Shown here: piece after piece, positions 1 through 8,871 of the stretch | How the letters are laid out: every line of letters starts with the position of its first letter | Position numbering within the stretch: the first letter of the stretch is position 1 | Origin: JAVBOO01 sp031550435 | Lineage (GTDB): Bacteria > Bacillota > Clostridia > Lachnospirales > WRAX01 | Length of the DNA stretch: 64,000 nt | Assembly (NCBI GenBank): GCA_031550435.1 | Contig: JAVBOO010000002.1 | Span: 24,918 to 88,917, forward strand | Direction of reading: 5' to 3' | Made by a program: the position numbers and the translations under genes | Notes under the pieces: model-generated | The model's input: the letters and a program-made list of their open reading frames with translations, nothing else | The model's database searches: none | What the model was told of the DNA's origin: nothing

Positions 1-15
1 GAGAAACTAGACGTA

Positions 16-663
16 ATGCAGCTCCCGTCTCTTTTCCTTGACACATACAAGAGCGTTTTTGAAGCTTTTACGAGTGATTTCGGCTGGATTTTTACTGCAT
101 TTGTTTTTGCGATAGTCGTTATCGCGGTTTACTCCATATCAAGACTTTTTACTGATTACTGCGCGGAAATCGCGATAGCTGTCGGGGCATTTGTAAACAT
201 AGTCGGCTTCATATGCGCTAGCTCGTTTATAAAGGCGGACACAGGCGTTTTCGGTGTTATTGTTTTCACGGTTTTATCAGCGGCTATAGTCGAGTTCTTG
301 CATTTCTTCGATATTGTGCTTGACTACGAACGACAGGAACGGGTGCAGTTTGAGGACGAGGAGAATTACTACTACGTTAAGATTGTGCCTAAACTGATGT
401 TTTTACCGGCAGAAGGAGAGGAAACCGGTCATGTAAAAACTGCCGGGGCAGTCAGACCGGGAAAAGGAAGATCTGCATTCGATCTCAAGGCCTTGCTCGG
501 ACTTAGCCCGCAACCAAAGGCTCCGGCGAGACCGGCAACAAAGTTTGAAGACGACGATACTGACGACGACATGAAAGAAGAAAGGCTGCCGTTGCGAAAA
601 GCCGCAGAAAGGCCGTCCCTTCCTCCGTTAAAGTTCGATAAAGAGTCTGAGGATGAGGAATAA
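16..663 (+). CDS. Membrane protein with acidic cytoplasmic tail, unknown function
   Basis: No family recognised. The 215-aa product has three hydrophobic segments at roughly residues 22-43, 48-72 and 77-98, then a charged C-terminal half rich in Asp, Glu, Lys and Pro with no visible domain. The reading frame is open back to base 1 (in-frame codons for E-K-L-D-V precede the first ATG) and no ribosome binding site can be judged, so the true start may lie upstream of the window and the gene may be partial. It lies 108 bases before cdaA on the same strand. The tail looks disordered and is probably cytoplasmic. Coding status is supported by length, membrane pattern and collinearity with the following operon. 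Confidence 0.7.
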   Translation: MQLPSLFLDTYKSVFEAFTSDFGWIFTAFVFAIVVIAVYSISRLFTDYCAEIAIAVGAFVNIVGFICASSFIKADTGVFGVIVFTVLSAAIVEFLHFFDIVLDYERQERVQFEDEENYYYVKIVPKLMFLPAEGEETGHVKTAGAVRPGKGRSAFDLKALLGLSPQPKAPARPATKFEDDDTDDDMKEERLPLRKAAERPSLPPLKFDKESEDEE

Positions 664-771
664 TCGGCAATAACAGGAGAAAAGTCATTTGTAACGTGAT
701 TGTTCCCTCCGCCGGCGCGGCGGTCTTTGTAGTGCCGGAGCAATAGTATACTATTATAGGCAGGTGTTGTT

Positions 772-1656
772 ATGGGTCAGCTAAGCGATTTTTTTCAGAC
801 ATTCGACTTTTCCGTTCTCAGGCTACCTACTATCGGGTTTAATACCGCTATAGAGATACTAATAATGACTTACGTTGTATACAAATTTGTCAAGTGGGTG
901 CAGAGAACTACCGCTTGGGCGCTGTTTAGAGGAATATTCCTTATATTCCTTGTCAGTGTGCTGTCGTATTTTTTGAGGCTGCATACTCTTTCGTGGATTA
1001 TATCCAACACTTTTTCTGTCGGCATAATAGCTCTGATCGTTATTTTTCAGCCGGAACTCAGAAGTGCGCTTGAAAGGATAGGAAAAAATCAACTGGCCAG
1101 ACTTGTTGTTCCGCAGAGCAACACCGGAGACGCGCTTTCGCCCGACTCTGCGGAAGCAGTGATAAAAGCTGCCTTAGATATGTCGGCAGAAAAAACAGGA
1201 GCATTTATTGTTATAGAACGCACCGTAAGCTTGGGTGAATATGAATCAACCGGCGTAAGGCTTGATGCAGACATCACTTCTCAGCTTTTAGAGAATATAT
1301 TTGTAGATAAAACCCCTCTTCATGACGGGGCGGTCATCATTAGAGGAAACAAGATTGTTTCCGCAAGTTGCATTATGACGCTGACAAAAAAAGAAATCGG
1401 AGCGGAATACGGTACTCGCCACAGAGCGGCAGTCGGGACAAGTGAGGTAACCGATGCCGATATAATCGTGGTTTCCGAAGAAACGGGAAAAATCTCGTTC
1501 GCAAAAGAAGGAGAGCTTTATAAAAATCTCGGCAGAACCGATCTTGAAAAGATACTGCTAAATAATCAAAGTCCGTCTAAGCGTAAAGGTCTTTGGAAAG
1601 GATGGGGATATCATGAAAAAATTAACAGAGATATTCACAAAGGACCCTATTCTTAA
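772..1656 (+). CDS. cdaA: Diadenylate cyclase CdaA (c-di-AMP synthase)
   Basis: Membrane-bound diadenylate cyclase, condensing two ATP into cyclic di-AMP, the second messenger for potassium, osmotic and wall homeostasis. The 294-aa protein has three N-terminal transmembrane segments (about residues 22-40, 52-70 and 76-94) followed by the DAC domain. The two family signatures are present: DGA at 185-187 in 'LHDGAVII' and RHR at 216-218 in 'GTRHRAAVG'. The ATG at 772 is preceded by AGGTG. The 3' end overlaps the next gene by 44 bases. The gene order with a YbbR protein and glmM downstream is the standard Firmicutes arrangement, in which CdaR and GlmM modulate the cyclase. Length is slightly above the usual ~273 aa. 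Confidence 0.97.
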   Translation: MGQLSDFFQTFDFSVLRLPTIGFNTAIEILIMTYVVYKFVKWVQRTTAWALFRGIFLIFLVSVLSYFLRLHTLSWIISNTFSVGIIALIVIFQPELRSALERIGKNQLARLVVPQSNTGDALSPDSAEAVIKAALDMSAEKTGAFIVIERTVSLGEYESTGVRLDADITSQLLENIFVDKTPLHDGAVIIRGNKIVSASCIMTLTKKEIGAEYGTRHRAAVGTSEVTDADIIVVSEETGKISFAKEGELYKNLGRTDLEKILLNNQSPSKRKGLWKGWGYHEKINRDIHKGPYS

Positions 1657-2935
1657 GATCGGCGCACTTTTGACCAGTATACTGATTTGGTTTATTTGTA
1701 TGAATATAACCGATCCGGTTGAAAAGCGTCCTTTTCAGGTCGGACTCATTTTGATGAACGAAACCGCGTTAAGCGGAAACCAAAGAGTGCTTATGAACGG
1801 CAGCAGTCTTTCAGGAAAGCCTATAACCGTGACGCTCGAAGGGCCGAGAAGCGCTCTTGATTCACTTGACCGCGCCAGACTTTCCGCATACATCGATTTT
1901 AAACTTGCCGAGATATTGTATGCCCCGCAAACGAACGAGCCGATAACCGCTTCGGTACGCTCCGATCTGCCGCCCGAGATATCCAGTAAGGGCATACAAG
2001 TCACGAATATAAGCCCCAGTACAGTCGATATAAGCCTTGATAAGATAGTTACGATGACCAAGGCGATTACGAAGAATATAATCGGCGATGTGGCCGACGG
2101 ATACAAGAGCAGGGCTGTTGTAATTACCCCTGAAACTATATATATAACGGGACCGCAGCTCAGTCTGGCAAACATAGGCTCTGTCAGAGCCGAATATGAC
2201 TTAAACAGCGCGACTGAAAATGTACACGATACGGCGAAAATCAAGCTTTACGACTGGGAGGGCAAAGTTTTCACGGACGATTCCGTTAGCTTGAGCGATG
2301 AAGACGTGTCGATAGATGTTGAGGTAAACAGAATTGCCAAGATTCCTGTTACTCAGCCGGAAATTGTGGGAACTATCCCCGATAACTATGAAATCAGCAT
2401 AGAATACGAGCCGAGATATATCGAAATCGTCGGAAGCGAGGAAGAACTTAAAAATATTAAGTTTATTACTCCCGAAAGAATCGATGTGACGGGGTTTACC
2501 GAAAGCAAGGACTTAAAGCTCGATATTAGAGGTCAGTTCATCAACACAGGCCTAGATGTTGTTGACGGTTCGACTTATACGCTTGATGTTCATGTAATAG
2601 TTAACAAGCTTATCGAGGCGGAATATGTTATACCTATCGATAAGGTTAATATTAGCGGTTATACGAACGATACAGAAATTAGTGCGGATAGTGTTGCCGT
2701 AACACTGAAGGGCATTGAGTCTGTCATTAACGCGTTGACACCCGAGAAAATAAACGCATGGATAGTGCTTGACCATCTTGAACCCGGCGAGCACAGGATA
2801 AAAGTTACATTTGTGGTTCCGACAAACGTCGAAATAGTATCAGATGATCTATATATCGACGTTTTGATAAAAGCTCAGGATGAGGAAGCCGAAACGGCAC
2901 AGGATACAGAAAATCCTGCGACAGAAACACCTTAG
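1613..2935 (+). CDS. cdaR: YbbR-domain protein CdaR, regulator of CdaA
   Basis: Extracytoplasmic regulator of the diadenylate cyclase encoded just upstream. The 440-aa protein has one N-terminal membrane anchor (about residues 16-32, 'IGALLTSILIWFICMNI') and then a series of beta-rich YbbR repeats; similar strand patterns such as 'VDISLDKI' and 'IDVEVNRI' end successive repeats. A short acidic, Thr-rich tail follows. The start codon lies inside the end of cdaA in another frame (44-base overlap), indicating translational coupling and a shared mRNA. Known biology: in Firmicutes CdaR binds CdaA and tunes its activity. Function here is inferred from domain content and position. Confidence 0.93.
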   Translation: MKKLTEIFTKDPILKIGALLTSILIWFICMNITDPVEKRPFQVGLILMNETALSGNQRVLMNGSSLSGKPITVTLEGPRSALDSLDRARLSAYIDFKLAEILYAPQTNEPITASVRSDLPPEISSKGIQVTNISPSTVDISLDKIVTMTKAITKNIIGDVADGYKSRAVVITPETIYITGPQLSLANIGSVRAEYDLNSATENVHDTAKIKLYDWEGKVFTDDSVSLSDEDVSIDVEVNRIAKIPVTQPEIVGTIPDNYEISIEYEPRYIEIVGSEEELKNIKFITPERIDVTGFTESKDLKLDIRGQFINTGLDVVDGSTYTLDVHVIVNKLIEAEYVIPIDKVNISGYTNDTEISADSVAVTLKGIESVINALTPEKINAWIVLDHLEPGEHRIKVTFVVPTNVEIVSDDLYIDVLIKAQDEEAETAQDTENPATETP

Positions 2936-3003
2936 GAGCATAGAAACGGTTCAAAAAAAGCATTAAATGGGCCGAAATCAAAGACAGATTTATGGGGGTA
3001 TAT

Positions 3004-4353
3004 ATGGGTAGATTATTCGGTACTGACGGCGTAAGAGGTTTGGCAAATTCATTCCTGACGCCGGAGCTTGCGTTTGATTTGGGAAGAGCGGGTGCATATG
3101 TACTGACGAAAAAGTTCAAACACTCACCGAAAATCGTAATCGGTACAGATACGAGATTATCGGGGGATATGCTTAAGGCCGCGCTTACGGCGGGCATGAC
3201 ATCCGTCGGAGCTTCCGTAACGGATGCGGGCAATATCCCGACTCCGGCGATAGCATATATAGCAAAGAAGCATTTCGATGCCGGAGTTATGATTTCCGCA
3301 TCACACAACAAGTTTTGCGATAACGGCATAAAGTTTTTCAGCAGTGACGGATTCAAGCTGTCCGACGAACTCGAAAACGAGATTGAAGAATATATTTTTG
3401 ACAAAAAGTCCGAGATACCGAGATCTGTTAACGAAGATATCGGGACGTTTGAGATCTGTGAATATTTCCTTGACGATTATACGGATTACCTTGTTGAGAC
3501 TGCCGAAGGAACAAAACTCGGGGGGCTAAAAATAGCGCTCGACTGCTCTAACGGGGCAACGTTTGAATCAGCTCCGCTTGTGTTTCACATGCTTGATGCT
3601 GATGTGTTTGTCACTGCGAATGAGCCGGACGGCATCAATATCAATGACGGCGTCGGCTCCACTCATATCGAACATCTTACGGAATTTGTAAAGGAATGCG
3701 GAGCGGATGTTGGTTTCGCCTTTGACGGAGACGGAGACAGGCTGATCTGTGTCGACGAAAACGGAAACGTAGTTGACGGCGACATGGTCATGAGTATACT
3801 TGCCCATGACATGAAAAATAACGGAAAGCTTAACAAAAACACCGTTGTAGCAACCGTTATGAGTAATCTTGGATTTTTCAACGGCTGCCAAAAGCACGAT
3901 ATTGAGACTGTAGCAACAAAAGTCGGAGACAGATATGTGCTTGAAAAAATGCTGGAGGACGGCTATAATATCGGCGGCGAACAATCGGGCCACATTATTC
4001 TTACAGACTACGGAACAACGGGAGACGGAACACTCACCGCTGTACAGCTTGCGAAGTGCATTAAGCTTTCCGGAAAAAAACTTTCCGAGCTTAACACCGT
4101 TATGAAGCTTTTGCCGCAAGTTCTCGTAAACGCGAAAATACCCAACGATAAAAAACAGGACTGCATGGTTAACCCGGAAATAGCAGCCAGGATAAAAGAG
4201 TTGGAGCAAAAATATTCCGGTTCAGGCAGAGTTCTTACCCGCCCTTCGGGAACAGAGGCGCTTGTCAGGGTAATGATTGAAGGCGAAAATTTAGAAGAAA
4301 TCGGTAATGACGCGAAAGAGCTTGCCGGCTTTATGGAAGCGTATTATAATTAG
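3004..4353 (+). CDS. glmM: Phosphoglucosamine mutase GlmM
   Basis: Interconverts glucosamine-6-phosphate and glucosamine-1-phosphate, the step before UDP-GlcNAc synthesis for peptidoglycan. From ATG 3004 the protein is 449 aa and begins MGRLFGTDGVRG, as in family members; an ATG at 2992 is less likely because the GGGGG at 2994-2998 then serves as ribosome binding site. The phosphoserine loop 'SASHN' places the catalytic Ser at residue 100. The metal loop 'DGDGDR' and the phosphate-binding 'PSGTEALVRVM' near the C-terminus are intact. It follows cdaR by 68 bases and completes the cdaA-cdaR-glmM cluster, in which GlmM is known to restrain the cyclase. Confidence 0.97.
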   Translation: MGRLFGTDGVRGLANSFLTPELAFDLGRAGAYVLTKKFKHSPKIVIGTDTRLSGDMLKAALTAGMTSVGASVTDAGNIPTPAIAYIAKKHFDAGVMISASHNKFCDNGIKFFSSDGFKLSDELENEIEEYIFDKKSEIPRSVNEDIGTFEICEYFLDDYTDYLVETAEGTKLGGLKIALDCSNGATFESAPLVFHMLDADVFVTANEPDGININDGVGSTHIEHLTEFVKECGADVGFAFDGDGDRLICVDENGNVVDGDMVMSILAHDMKNNGKLNKNTVVATVMSNLGFFNGCQKHDIETVATKVGDRYVLEKMLEDGYNIGGEQSGHIILTDYGTTGDGTLTAVQLAKCIKLSGKKLSELNTVMKLLPQVLVNAKIPNDKKQDCMVNPEIAARIKELEQKYSGSGRVLTRPSGTEALVRVMIEGENLEEIGNDAKELAGFMEAYYN

Positions 4354-4430
4354 AGTGCCTGTAAATTCAACTCGAGACTTTATTACTATAACAATCAAAG
4401 TCTCTCAAATATAAAACAAATGGAGCAAAT

Positions 4431-5132
4431 ATGAAAACTTTCGGTATTATCGGTGCTATGGAAGAAGAAGTGAGCGGAATCAAGGAAAAAATGCAGATCG
4501 TCAATATAAAGACTTTGGTCGGCATTGAGTTCTGTCTCGGAAAAATAGCCGGTAACACGGTTGTGCTCGTACGCTCCGGGATAGGCAAGGTAAACGCGGC
4601 AATTTGCGCTCAAGTTCTTGTTGATCTGTACGCAGTTGACTTTATTATTAACGTCGGAGTCGCAGGAGCGTGTGACGAAAAGCTCAATGTCGGCGATTTG
4701 GTCATTTCGAGTGATTTGGTGCAGCACGATTTTGATACTACCGCCTTCGGTGACCCAATCGGGACTATACCTCGCATGGGCATGAGGTTTTTTAAAGCAG
4801 ACGAAGAACTTGTACAACTAATCAGCGCTCAGGCAAAGACCTGCATAGACGAATCCCGTATGTATATCGGAAGGATTGCTTCCGGCGATGTATTTGTTTC
4901 TAGTTCTGAGCAAAAAAGGAGTATCAAGAAGTCAGTAAACCCTCTATGTGTTGAAATGGAAGGTGCTGCCATAGCTCAAGCCTGCGTGCTGAACATGATT
5001 CCGTTTGCTGTATTGAGGTTGATATCCGATAACTCCGACAATAATGCAAATGTATCGTTTGCCGAGTTTATAAAGGACGGAACGAAGCTAACCGCAAAGA
5101 TTATTACGGATTTGATAGAAAATTACAAATAA
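4431..5132 (+). CDS. mtnN: 5'-methylthioadenosine/S-adenosylhomocysteine nucleosidase
   Basis: Cytosolic nucleosidase that cleaves adenine from methylthioadenosine and S-adenosylhomocysteine, recycling products of methylation and polyamine synthesis and forming the precursor of AI-2 where LuxS is present. The 233-aa length is typical. Diagnostic features are the N-terminal 'IGIIGAMEEE'-like start (here GIIGAMEEEV), 'NVGVAGAC', the substrate-binding 'VEMEGAAIAQ', and 'RLISDNSD' carrying the catalytic Asp. GGAG precedes the ATG at a good distance. It stands between glmM and a desulfoferrodoxin on the same strand. The symbol pfs is also used for this enzyme. Confidence 0.95.
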   Translation: MKTFGIIGAMEEEVSGIKEKMQIVNIKTLVGIEFCLGKIAGNTVVLVRSGIGKVNAAICAQVLVDLYAVDFIINVGVAGACDEKLNVGDLVISSDLVQHDFDTTAFGDPIGTIPRMGMRFFKADEELVQLISAQAKTCIDESRMYIGRIASGDVFVSSSEQKRSIKKSVNPLCVEMEGAAIAQACVLNMIPFAVLRLISDNSDNNANVSFAEFIKDGTKLTAKIITDLIENYK

Positions 5133-5160
5133 GTCACTAATGAAAAACAGGAGGATAAAA

Positions 5161-5532
5161 ATGCTGAGATTTTTTAAATGTCATAAATGCGGCAATATTG
5201 TTGAACTTGTAAAGGACGGCGGCGGTGAACTAAACTGCTGCGGAGAAGCTATGATGGAGTTACTTGCCAACACCGTTGACGCTTCGAACGAAAAACATAT
5301 ACCTTTTGTGCAGACTGTTGACGGAAAGATAGTAGCTAAGACCGGCTCAACTACACATCCGATGGAGGAGAAGCACTACATTGAGTGGATACTTTTTGAC
5401 GACGGAACAAGCATAAAGAAGTTTGCCCTTAAGCCCGGAGAAGAGCCTGTAGCTATGATTGACCAGGTCGAAAAGTGCACAGTCTACTCATATTGCAATC
5501 TCCACGGTTTATGGAAATCAAACTTTTCGTAA
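5161..5532 (+). CDS. dfx: Desulfoferrodoxin (superoxide reductase)
   Basis: Reduces superoxide to hydrogen peroxide without releasing oxygen, a typical defence of strict anaerobes. The 123-aa protein has both centres. Center I, desulforedoxin-like, is ligated by Cys7, Cys10, Cys26 and Cys27. Center II, the catalytic FeN4S site, has His46, His66, His72, His115 and Cys112, within 'EKHIP', 'THPM' and 'CNLHG'. The start at 5161 is chosen because AGGAGG lies 8 bases upstream; an in-frame ATG at 5140 would bury that site in the coding region. The flavodiiron gene at 38.7-39.9 kb is a likely functional partner, though far away. Confidence 0.96.
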   Translation: MLRFFKCHKCGNIVELVKDGGGELNCCGEAMMELLANTVDASNEKHIPFVQTVDGKIVAKTGSTTHPMEEKHYIEWILFDDGTSIKKFALKPGEEPVAMIDQVEKCTVYSYCNLHGLWKSNFS

Positions 5533-5545
5533 AACTTTAAAATTA

Positions 5546-5578
5546 TCGTTTAAGCCTTTTGTTGTTTAAACGACTGTA
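5546..5578. repeat. Intergenic repeat family C, copy 1 (partial)
   Basis: Contains TCGTTTAAG (5546-5554) and the facing arm TTTAAACGACTGTA (5565-5578), which can pair. The right arm matches the arm of the fuller copies at 22.87 and 40.03 kb. It lies between dfx and lepB. Confidence 0.6.
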
Positions 5579-5655
5579 AAGCTGCGTTGAAAGCGACAGG
5601 TAAAGTAAGAGCTTAACTGCCGTTTTGGCAGACTGTGTAAGTTAGGAGATACTAA

Positions 5656-6180
5656 ATGTCAAATCCCGCTGTAAAAGAAGCGCTCTCATGGATAAAGATT
5701 CTTGTCGCGGCTGTGTGTTTTGCGCTTATCATTAATAACTTCGTTATTGTAAACGCCACTGTTCCGACAGGCTCGATGATGGACACTATACCCGAAAAAA
5801 GCAGAATCGTTGCGTTTAGACTTTCATATTTGTTCAGCGACCCTAAGCGGCTTGATGTTGTCGTATTCAAGTATCCCGATAACGAAAAAGAGCTGTATGT
5901 AAAACGTATCATTGGTATGCCCGGTGACAAAGTCGAAATAATTGACGGCAAGGTTTTTATCAATAACTCGGTTGACCCTCTTCCCGACGGCTTTGTAAGA
6001 GGACTTCCTCTAGGGAGTTATGGCCCGTACTATGTGCCCGAAGGCTGTTACTTCATGATGGGTGACAACCGTAATAATTCCGAAGACTCAAGATTCTGGA
6101 TACACACCTTTCTCGAAAGAAGCAAGATATTGGGCAAGGCTGTAGTTTGTTACTATCCCGAAATTAAACTAATCGAATAA
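5656..6180 (+). CDS. lepB: Signal peptidase I
   Basis: Membrane serine protease that removes signal peptides from secreted preproteins. The 174-aa protein has one N-terminal transmembrane segment (residues 13-33) and the Gram-positive short form of the catalytic domain. The catalytic dyad is visible: Ser40 in 'VPTGSMMDT' and Lys83 in 'YVKRIIGMPGD'. The conserved box 'MGDNRNNSEDSR' follows near residue 136. TAGGAGA precedes the ATG. It is probably cotranscribed with the small DUF1858 gene that begins 10 bases after its stop. Likely clients in this window include the surface protein at 50.5 kb. Confidence 0.96.
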   Translation: MSNPAVKEALSWIKILVAAVCFALIINNFVIVNATVPTGSMMDTIPEKSRIVAFRLSYLFSDPKRLDVVVFKYPDNEKELYVKRIIGMPGDKVEIIDGKVFINNSVDPLPDGFVRGLPLGSYGPYYVPEGCYFMMGDNRNNSEDSRFWIHTFLERSKILGKAVVCYYPEIKLIE

Positions 6181-6190
6181 GGAGAAAAAA

Positions 6191-6397
6191 ATGATTGAAG
6201 TTACAAAAGACATGCTGATTGGCGACATACTCAGAAAAAACATGGAAATCGCGCCTATATTGATGAAGGCAGGTATGCACTGTCTCGGTTGTCCTTCGGC
6301 CCAGAGCGAGTCTCTTGAAGAAGCCGCTGCCGTACACGGTATAGACATCGAAGCTCTTGTAAATGAAATTAACGCGTTTTGCGCAAGTGCAGAGTAG
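6191..6397 (+). CDS. DUF1858-family small protein
   Basis: Sixty-eight-residue protein of the DUF1858 type. The family core is recognisable: an N-terminal 'ITKDMLIGDIL'-like element, 'PILMKAGMHCLGCP' with the conserved Cys-x2-Cys pair, and 'SLEEAAAVHGID'. The role is unknown; the family is often linked to redox or hybrid-cluster proteins and the Cys pair suggests metal or thiol chemistry, but this is inference. AAGGAG is placed ideally before the ATG at 6191. It is the last gene of the lepB transcript and is followed by a strong terminator at 6428-6464. Confidence 0.9.
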   Translation: MIEVTKDMLIGDILRKNMEIAPILMKAGMHCLGCPSAQSESLEEAAAVHGIDIEALVNEINAFCASAE

Positions 6398-6427
6398 TAT
6401 TGAGTATAAAAGCTGAAAACAACTTTT

Positions 6428-6464
6428 AAGGGCTTCCGGAGAATTCTTCTCAGGGAAGCCCTTT
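6428..6464 (+). terminator. Rho-independent terminator after the DUF1858 gene
   Basis: Perfect 10-bp stem AAGGGCTTCC (6428-6437) paired with GGAAGCCCTT (6454-6463), loop of 16 bases, then a short T stretch. It lies 30 bases after the stop codon and closes the lepB transcript. Confidence 0.85.
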
Positions 6465-6604
6465 ATCGTAAGCTTATCCGACTATGGACATGTCGAAAAA
6501 TTGCCTTGCGGCTTTCCTTTGAAAATGGAAAAGCACCATTTTCCAAGGAACTATAGGCTTTAAGGTTGAATTCACTATAACGGAGTTTCGTTGCCGTAAA
6601 CTCG

Positions 6605-8173
6605 CTATTTGCTTATCGATTTAGCTTTGTTAACAAGCTTGACAAATTCGCCTCTGTAACCTCTTGTATCAATACCCTTTGAGCCTTGAGCGGCATCGGC
6701 TATTTCTCCGAGTGAAATACCATCACTGTACGCAGAATCTCTGAGTAAGTCGCCAAAAGCCGCAACACTCGATGCAAAGACAAAATCAGAGGTGTTTTTA
6801 GCTAAAAACCTGTCTAAAGTGACATGGTGGGTCAACTCTTTTGCCTCGTTATTGCCCGGGTCCTTGTATCTGATTCTGACATCGAAACAGTTTTCCTCTT
6901 TTGCAGATGCGAGAGTGTCTTGGTTATCTAAAAGCTCTAATTCAAACATTACGACAACATCTGTACCGATGCCGATTTCTCCGGCGTCTTTTTTGTCGTC
7001 GAGGAAGTCTTCGTTATTCATCATTCGGTTTTCGTAGCCGATTAGCCTGTAGCTTTTAACAAGTTCCGGGTTAAACTCGATTTGAGCCTTTACGTCATTT
7101 GCGACCGTAAACAGGTTCGTTCCGGCTTCTTTGACCAGTACTTTGCCGGCAGCCTGAACGCTGTCTATATAGCTGTAGTTACCGTTGCCGTTTTTTGAGA
7201 GTGTCTCCATTATGTCATCGCGTACATTGCCGGTTCCGAAGCCAAGAACGCTCAGAAACACGCCGGATTCCCTTTTGCCGGAAATAAGGCTGTTCAACCC
7301 GTTCAAATCCGATATTCCGACGTTAAAGTCGCCGTCAGTTGCAAGTATTACACGGTTGTTTCCGCCTTTTTTATAATTTTTCTCACAGAGACTGTATGCC
7401 GTGTTGATTCCGTCTGCGCCGGCTGTACTTCCGCCTGCGCTCAGAGTTTCGATAGCGTTGAGTATTAAGTCCTGATTGTCACCGCTTATCGAATCTAAAA
7501 CAATTTCCGAGCTTCCGGCATACGTGACGAGTGAAACCGTGTCATTTTCACCGAGATTTTCAACCAAAAGCCTGAATGCCGATTTTAGAAGCGGAAGTTT
7601 GTCATAAGAATCCATCGAGCCGGAGGTATCAATTAAAAATGTCAGATTGCTTGGAGGAAGCTGTGTTCTGTCAAAATCCGCGGTCTTAACTCTGATAAAT
7701 GCCATATGTTTTCCTTCGCCGTAAACAGATGGGCCAAGTTCGGCATATATTGCAAACGGACTTTCTTCCGTGAACAGAAGTTCCCCGTCGTAGTCAAAAT
7801 AGTTGATAAGCTCCTCTGTGCGCACGGCATCGGACGGGGGAAGCTGTCCGCTGTCTATATAGCGTTTGACGTTGTTGTATGCAGCGGTGTCGACCTTAAG
7901 CGAAAACGTGAGCATTGCGTTCTCCGAGGTATCAACAACCGAGTTCTCGGAAATTTTTAGATAGCCCTCAGAGGACGGGGCAAGGTAAAGTTCTTTATTG
8001 GAATCGAGTCTGTAAGCATATTCCATGTCCGGCTCGGCTGTCGCCGAAACCTCTCCCTTACTTAGGCCATCCGTCTCATTGTATGCTTTACCCGGAGTAT
8101 CCTCCGATTTAGTGGAACAACCCGAAGCAAGAATCAGTGCCGCTGCCAAAAATACTGACAATTTTTTCTTCAT
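6605..8173 (-). CDS. VWA-domain lipoprotein (YfbK-like)
   Basis: A 522-aa secreted lipoprotein. The signal peptide ends in a lipobox, 'LILASGC', with Cys19 as lipid anchor. Domains in order: a linker, a vWF_A N-terminal domain (about 80-135, with 'DTAAYNNVKRYIDSG' and 'RTEELINYFDY'), a von Willebrand A domain with a complete MIDAS start 'DTSGSMDS' (about residue 184), and a DUF3520-type C-terminal domain. This architecture is that of the YfbK family, whose function is unknown; VWA domains usually mediate metal-dependent protein contact. It is the third gene of an apparent operon with an ECF sigma factor and an anti-sigma-like protein, so it may be part of the sensed surface or a sensor partner. 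That role is inferred. Confidence 0.9.
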   Translation of the reverse strand: MKKKLSVFLAAALILASGCSTKSEDTPGKAYNETDGLSKGEVSATAEPDMEYAYRLDSNKELYLAPSSEGYLKISENSVVDTSENAMLTFSLKVDTAAYNNVKRYIDSGQLPPSDAVRTEELINYFDYDGELLFTEESPFAIYAELGPSVYGEGKHMAFIRVKTADFDRTQLPPSNLTFLIDTSGSMDSYDKLPLLKSAFRLLVENLGENDTVSLVTYAGSSEIVLDSISGDNQDLILNAIETLSAGGSTAGADGINTAYSLCEKNYKKGGNNRVILATDGDFNVGISDLNGLNSLISGKRESGVFLSVLGFGTGNVRDDIMETLSKNGNGNYSYIDSVQAAGKVLVKEAGTNLFTVANDVKAQIEFNPELVKSYRLIGYENRMMNNEDFLDDKKDAGEIGIGTDVVVMFELELLDNQDTLASAKEENCFDVRIRYKDPGNNEAKELTHHVTLDRFLAKNTSDFVFASSVAAFGDLLRDSAYSDGISLGEIADAAQGSKGIDTRGYRGEFVKLVNKAKSISK

Positions 8174-8247
8174 AATACACGCTCCTTAAGAGATTTTTTT
8201 GTTTCCTATGATAAATAAACCTCTTAAAAATTAAAAGCTTACAAATC

Positions 8248-8871
8248 TTAAACAATTATTTTTTTCATGATACTTATCAGCTCGTTTTGAGCGTACATAT
8301 TCGTAAGCGTAAATGTATAGCCGTCTGACTTAAAGGTCAGCAGATTATAATCGCTTTGCGATCTGCCATATGCGGTGACTCCGTCCACCGTGATTTTCTC
8401 GAGCAAATCTGTAGCCGTAAGCGCATTTTTATCTTTAACGGAAATAATTATGTCGTTGCCGTTTCGGGATTTCACATAGAAAAGCGTTTCACCGACATCG
8501 AACTTAATGCTGTCGGCCATATAGCCCGAAGGCAGTTTAGCTCTGATAAACTCAATGTTATCGACAGGCGGCTGTTCGGACGCTTCGAAGACCGGCAAAG
8601 AACTTGACGGTATATCGGATTTTTCTTTAGGAGTATTAAAATTAAACATTCTGACAAAAAACATCAGAGCGATAATCGACGCTGCAAGCGAAACATAGGG
8701 TATAAACCGGCCGAGGTTCTTCTTTTCGGTTATTTTTTTTATTCTTTTGTCCAGCTCGGAATAGTCTTTTTTGTCCGTCATGTTTAGCATGTCTGCTTCG
8801 GCAAGCAAATTTTGAGCTTCGGATTCTGTATACGCTTCCGCAATAGACTTAAACAAATCATCGTCCTTCAT
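8248..8871 (-). CDS. Putative anti-sigma factor (single-pass membrane protein)
   Basis: A 207-aa protein with a cytoplasmic N-terminal part (about 1-52, charged), one transmembrane segment at about 54-74 ('FIPYVSLAASIIALMFF'), and an extracytoplasmic C-terminal domain of about 110 residues resembling DUF4367-type sensor domains ('LPSGYMADSI', 'VKSRNGNDIIIS'). Its start overlaps the stop of the ECF sigma gene by four bases (ATGA), so the two are translationally coupled, the usual arrangement of a sigma factor and its cognate anti-sigma. No zinc-binding HxxxCxxC motif is visible, so it is not a ZAS-type anti-sigma. The assignment rests mainly on topology and position. Confidence 0.75.
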   Translation of the reverse strand: MKDDDLFKSIAEAYTESEAQNLLAEADMLNMTDKKDYSELDKRIKKITEKKNLGRFIPYVSLAASIIALMFFVRMFNFNTPKEKSDIPSSSLPVFEASEQPPVDNIEFIRAKLPSGYMADSIKFDVGETLFYVKSRNGNDIIISVKDKNALTATDLLEKITVDGVTAYGRSQSDYNLLTFKSDGYTFTLTNMYAQNELISIMKKIIV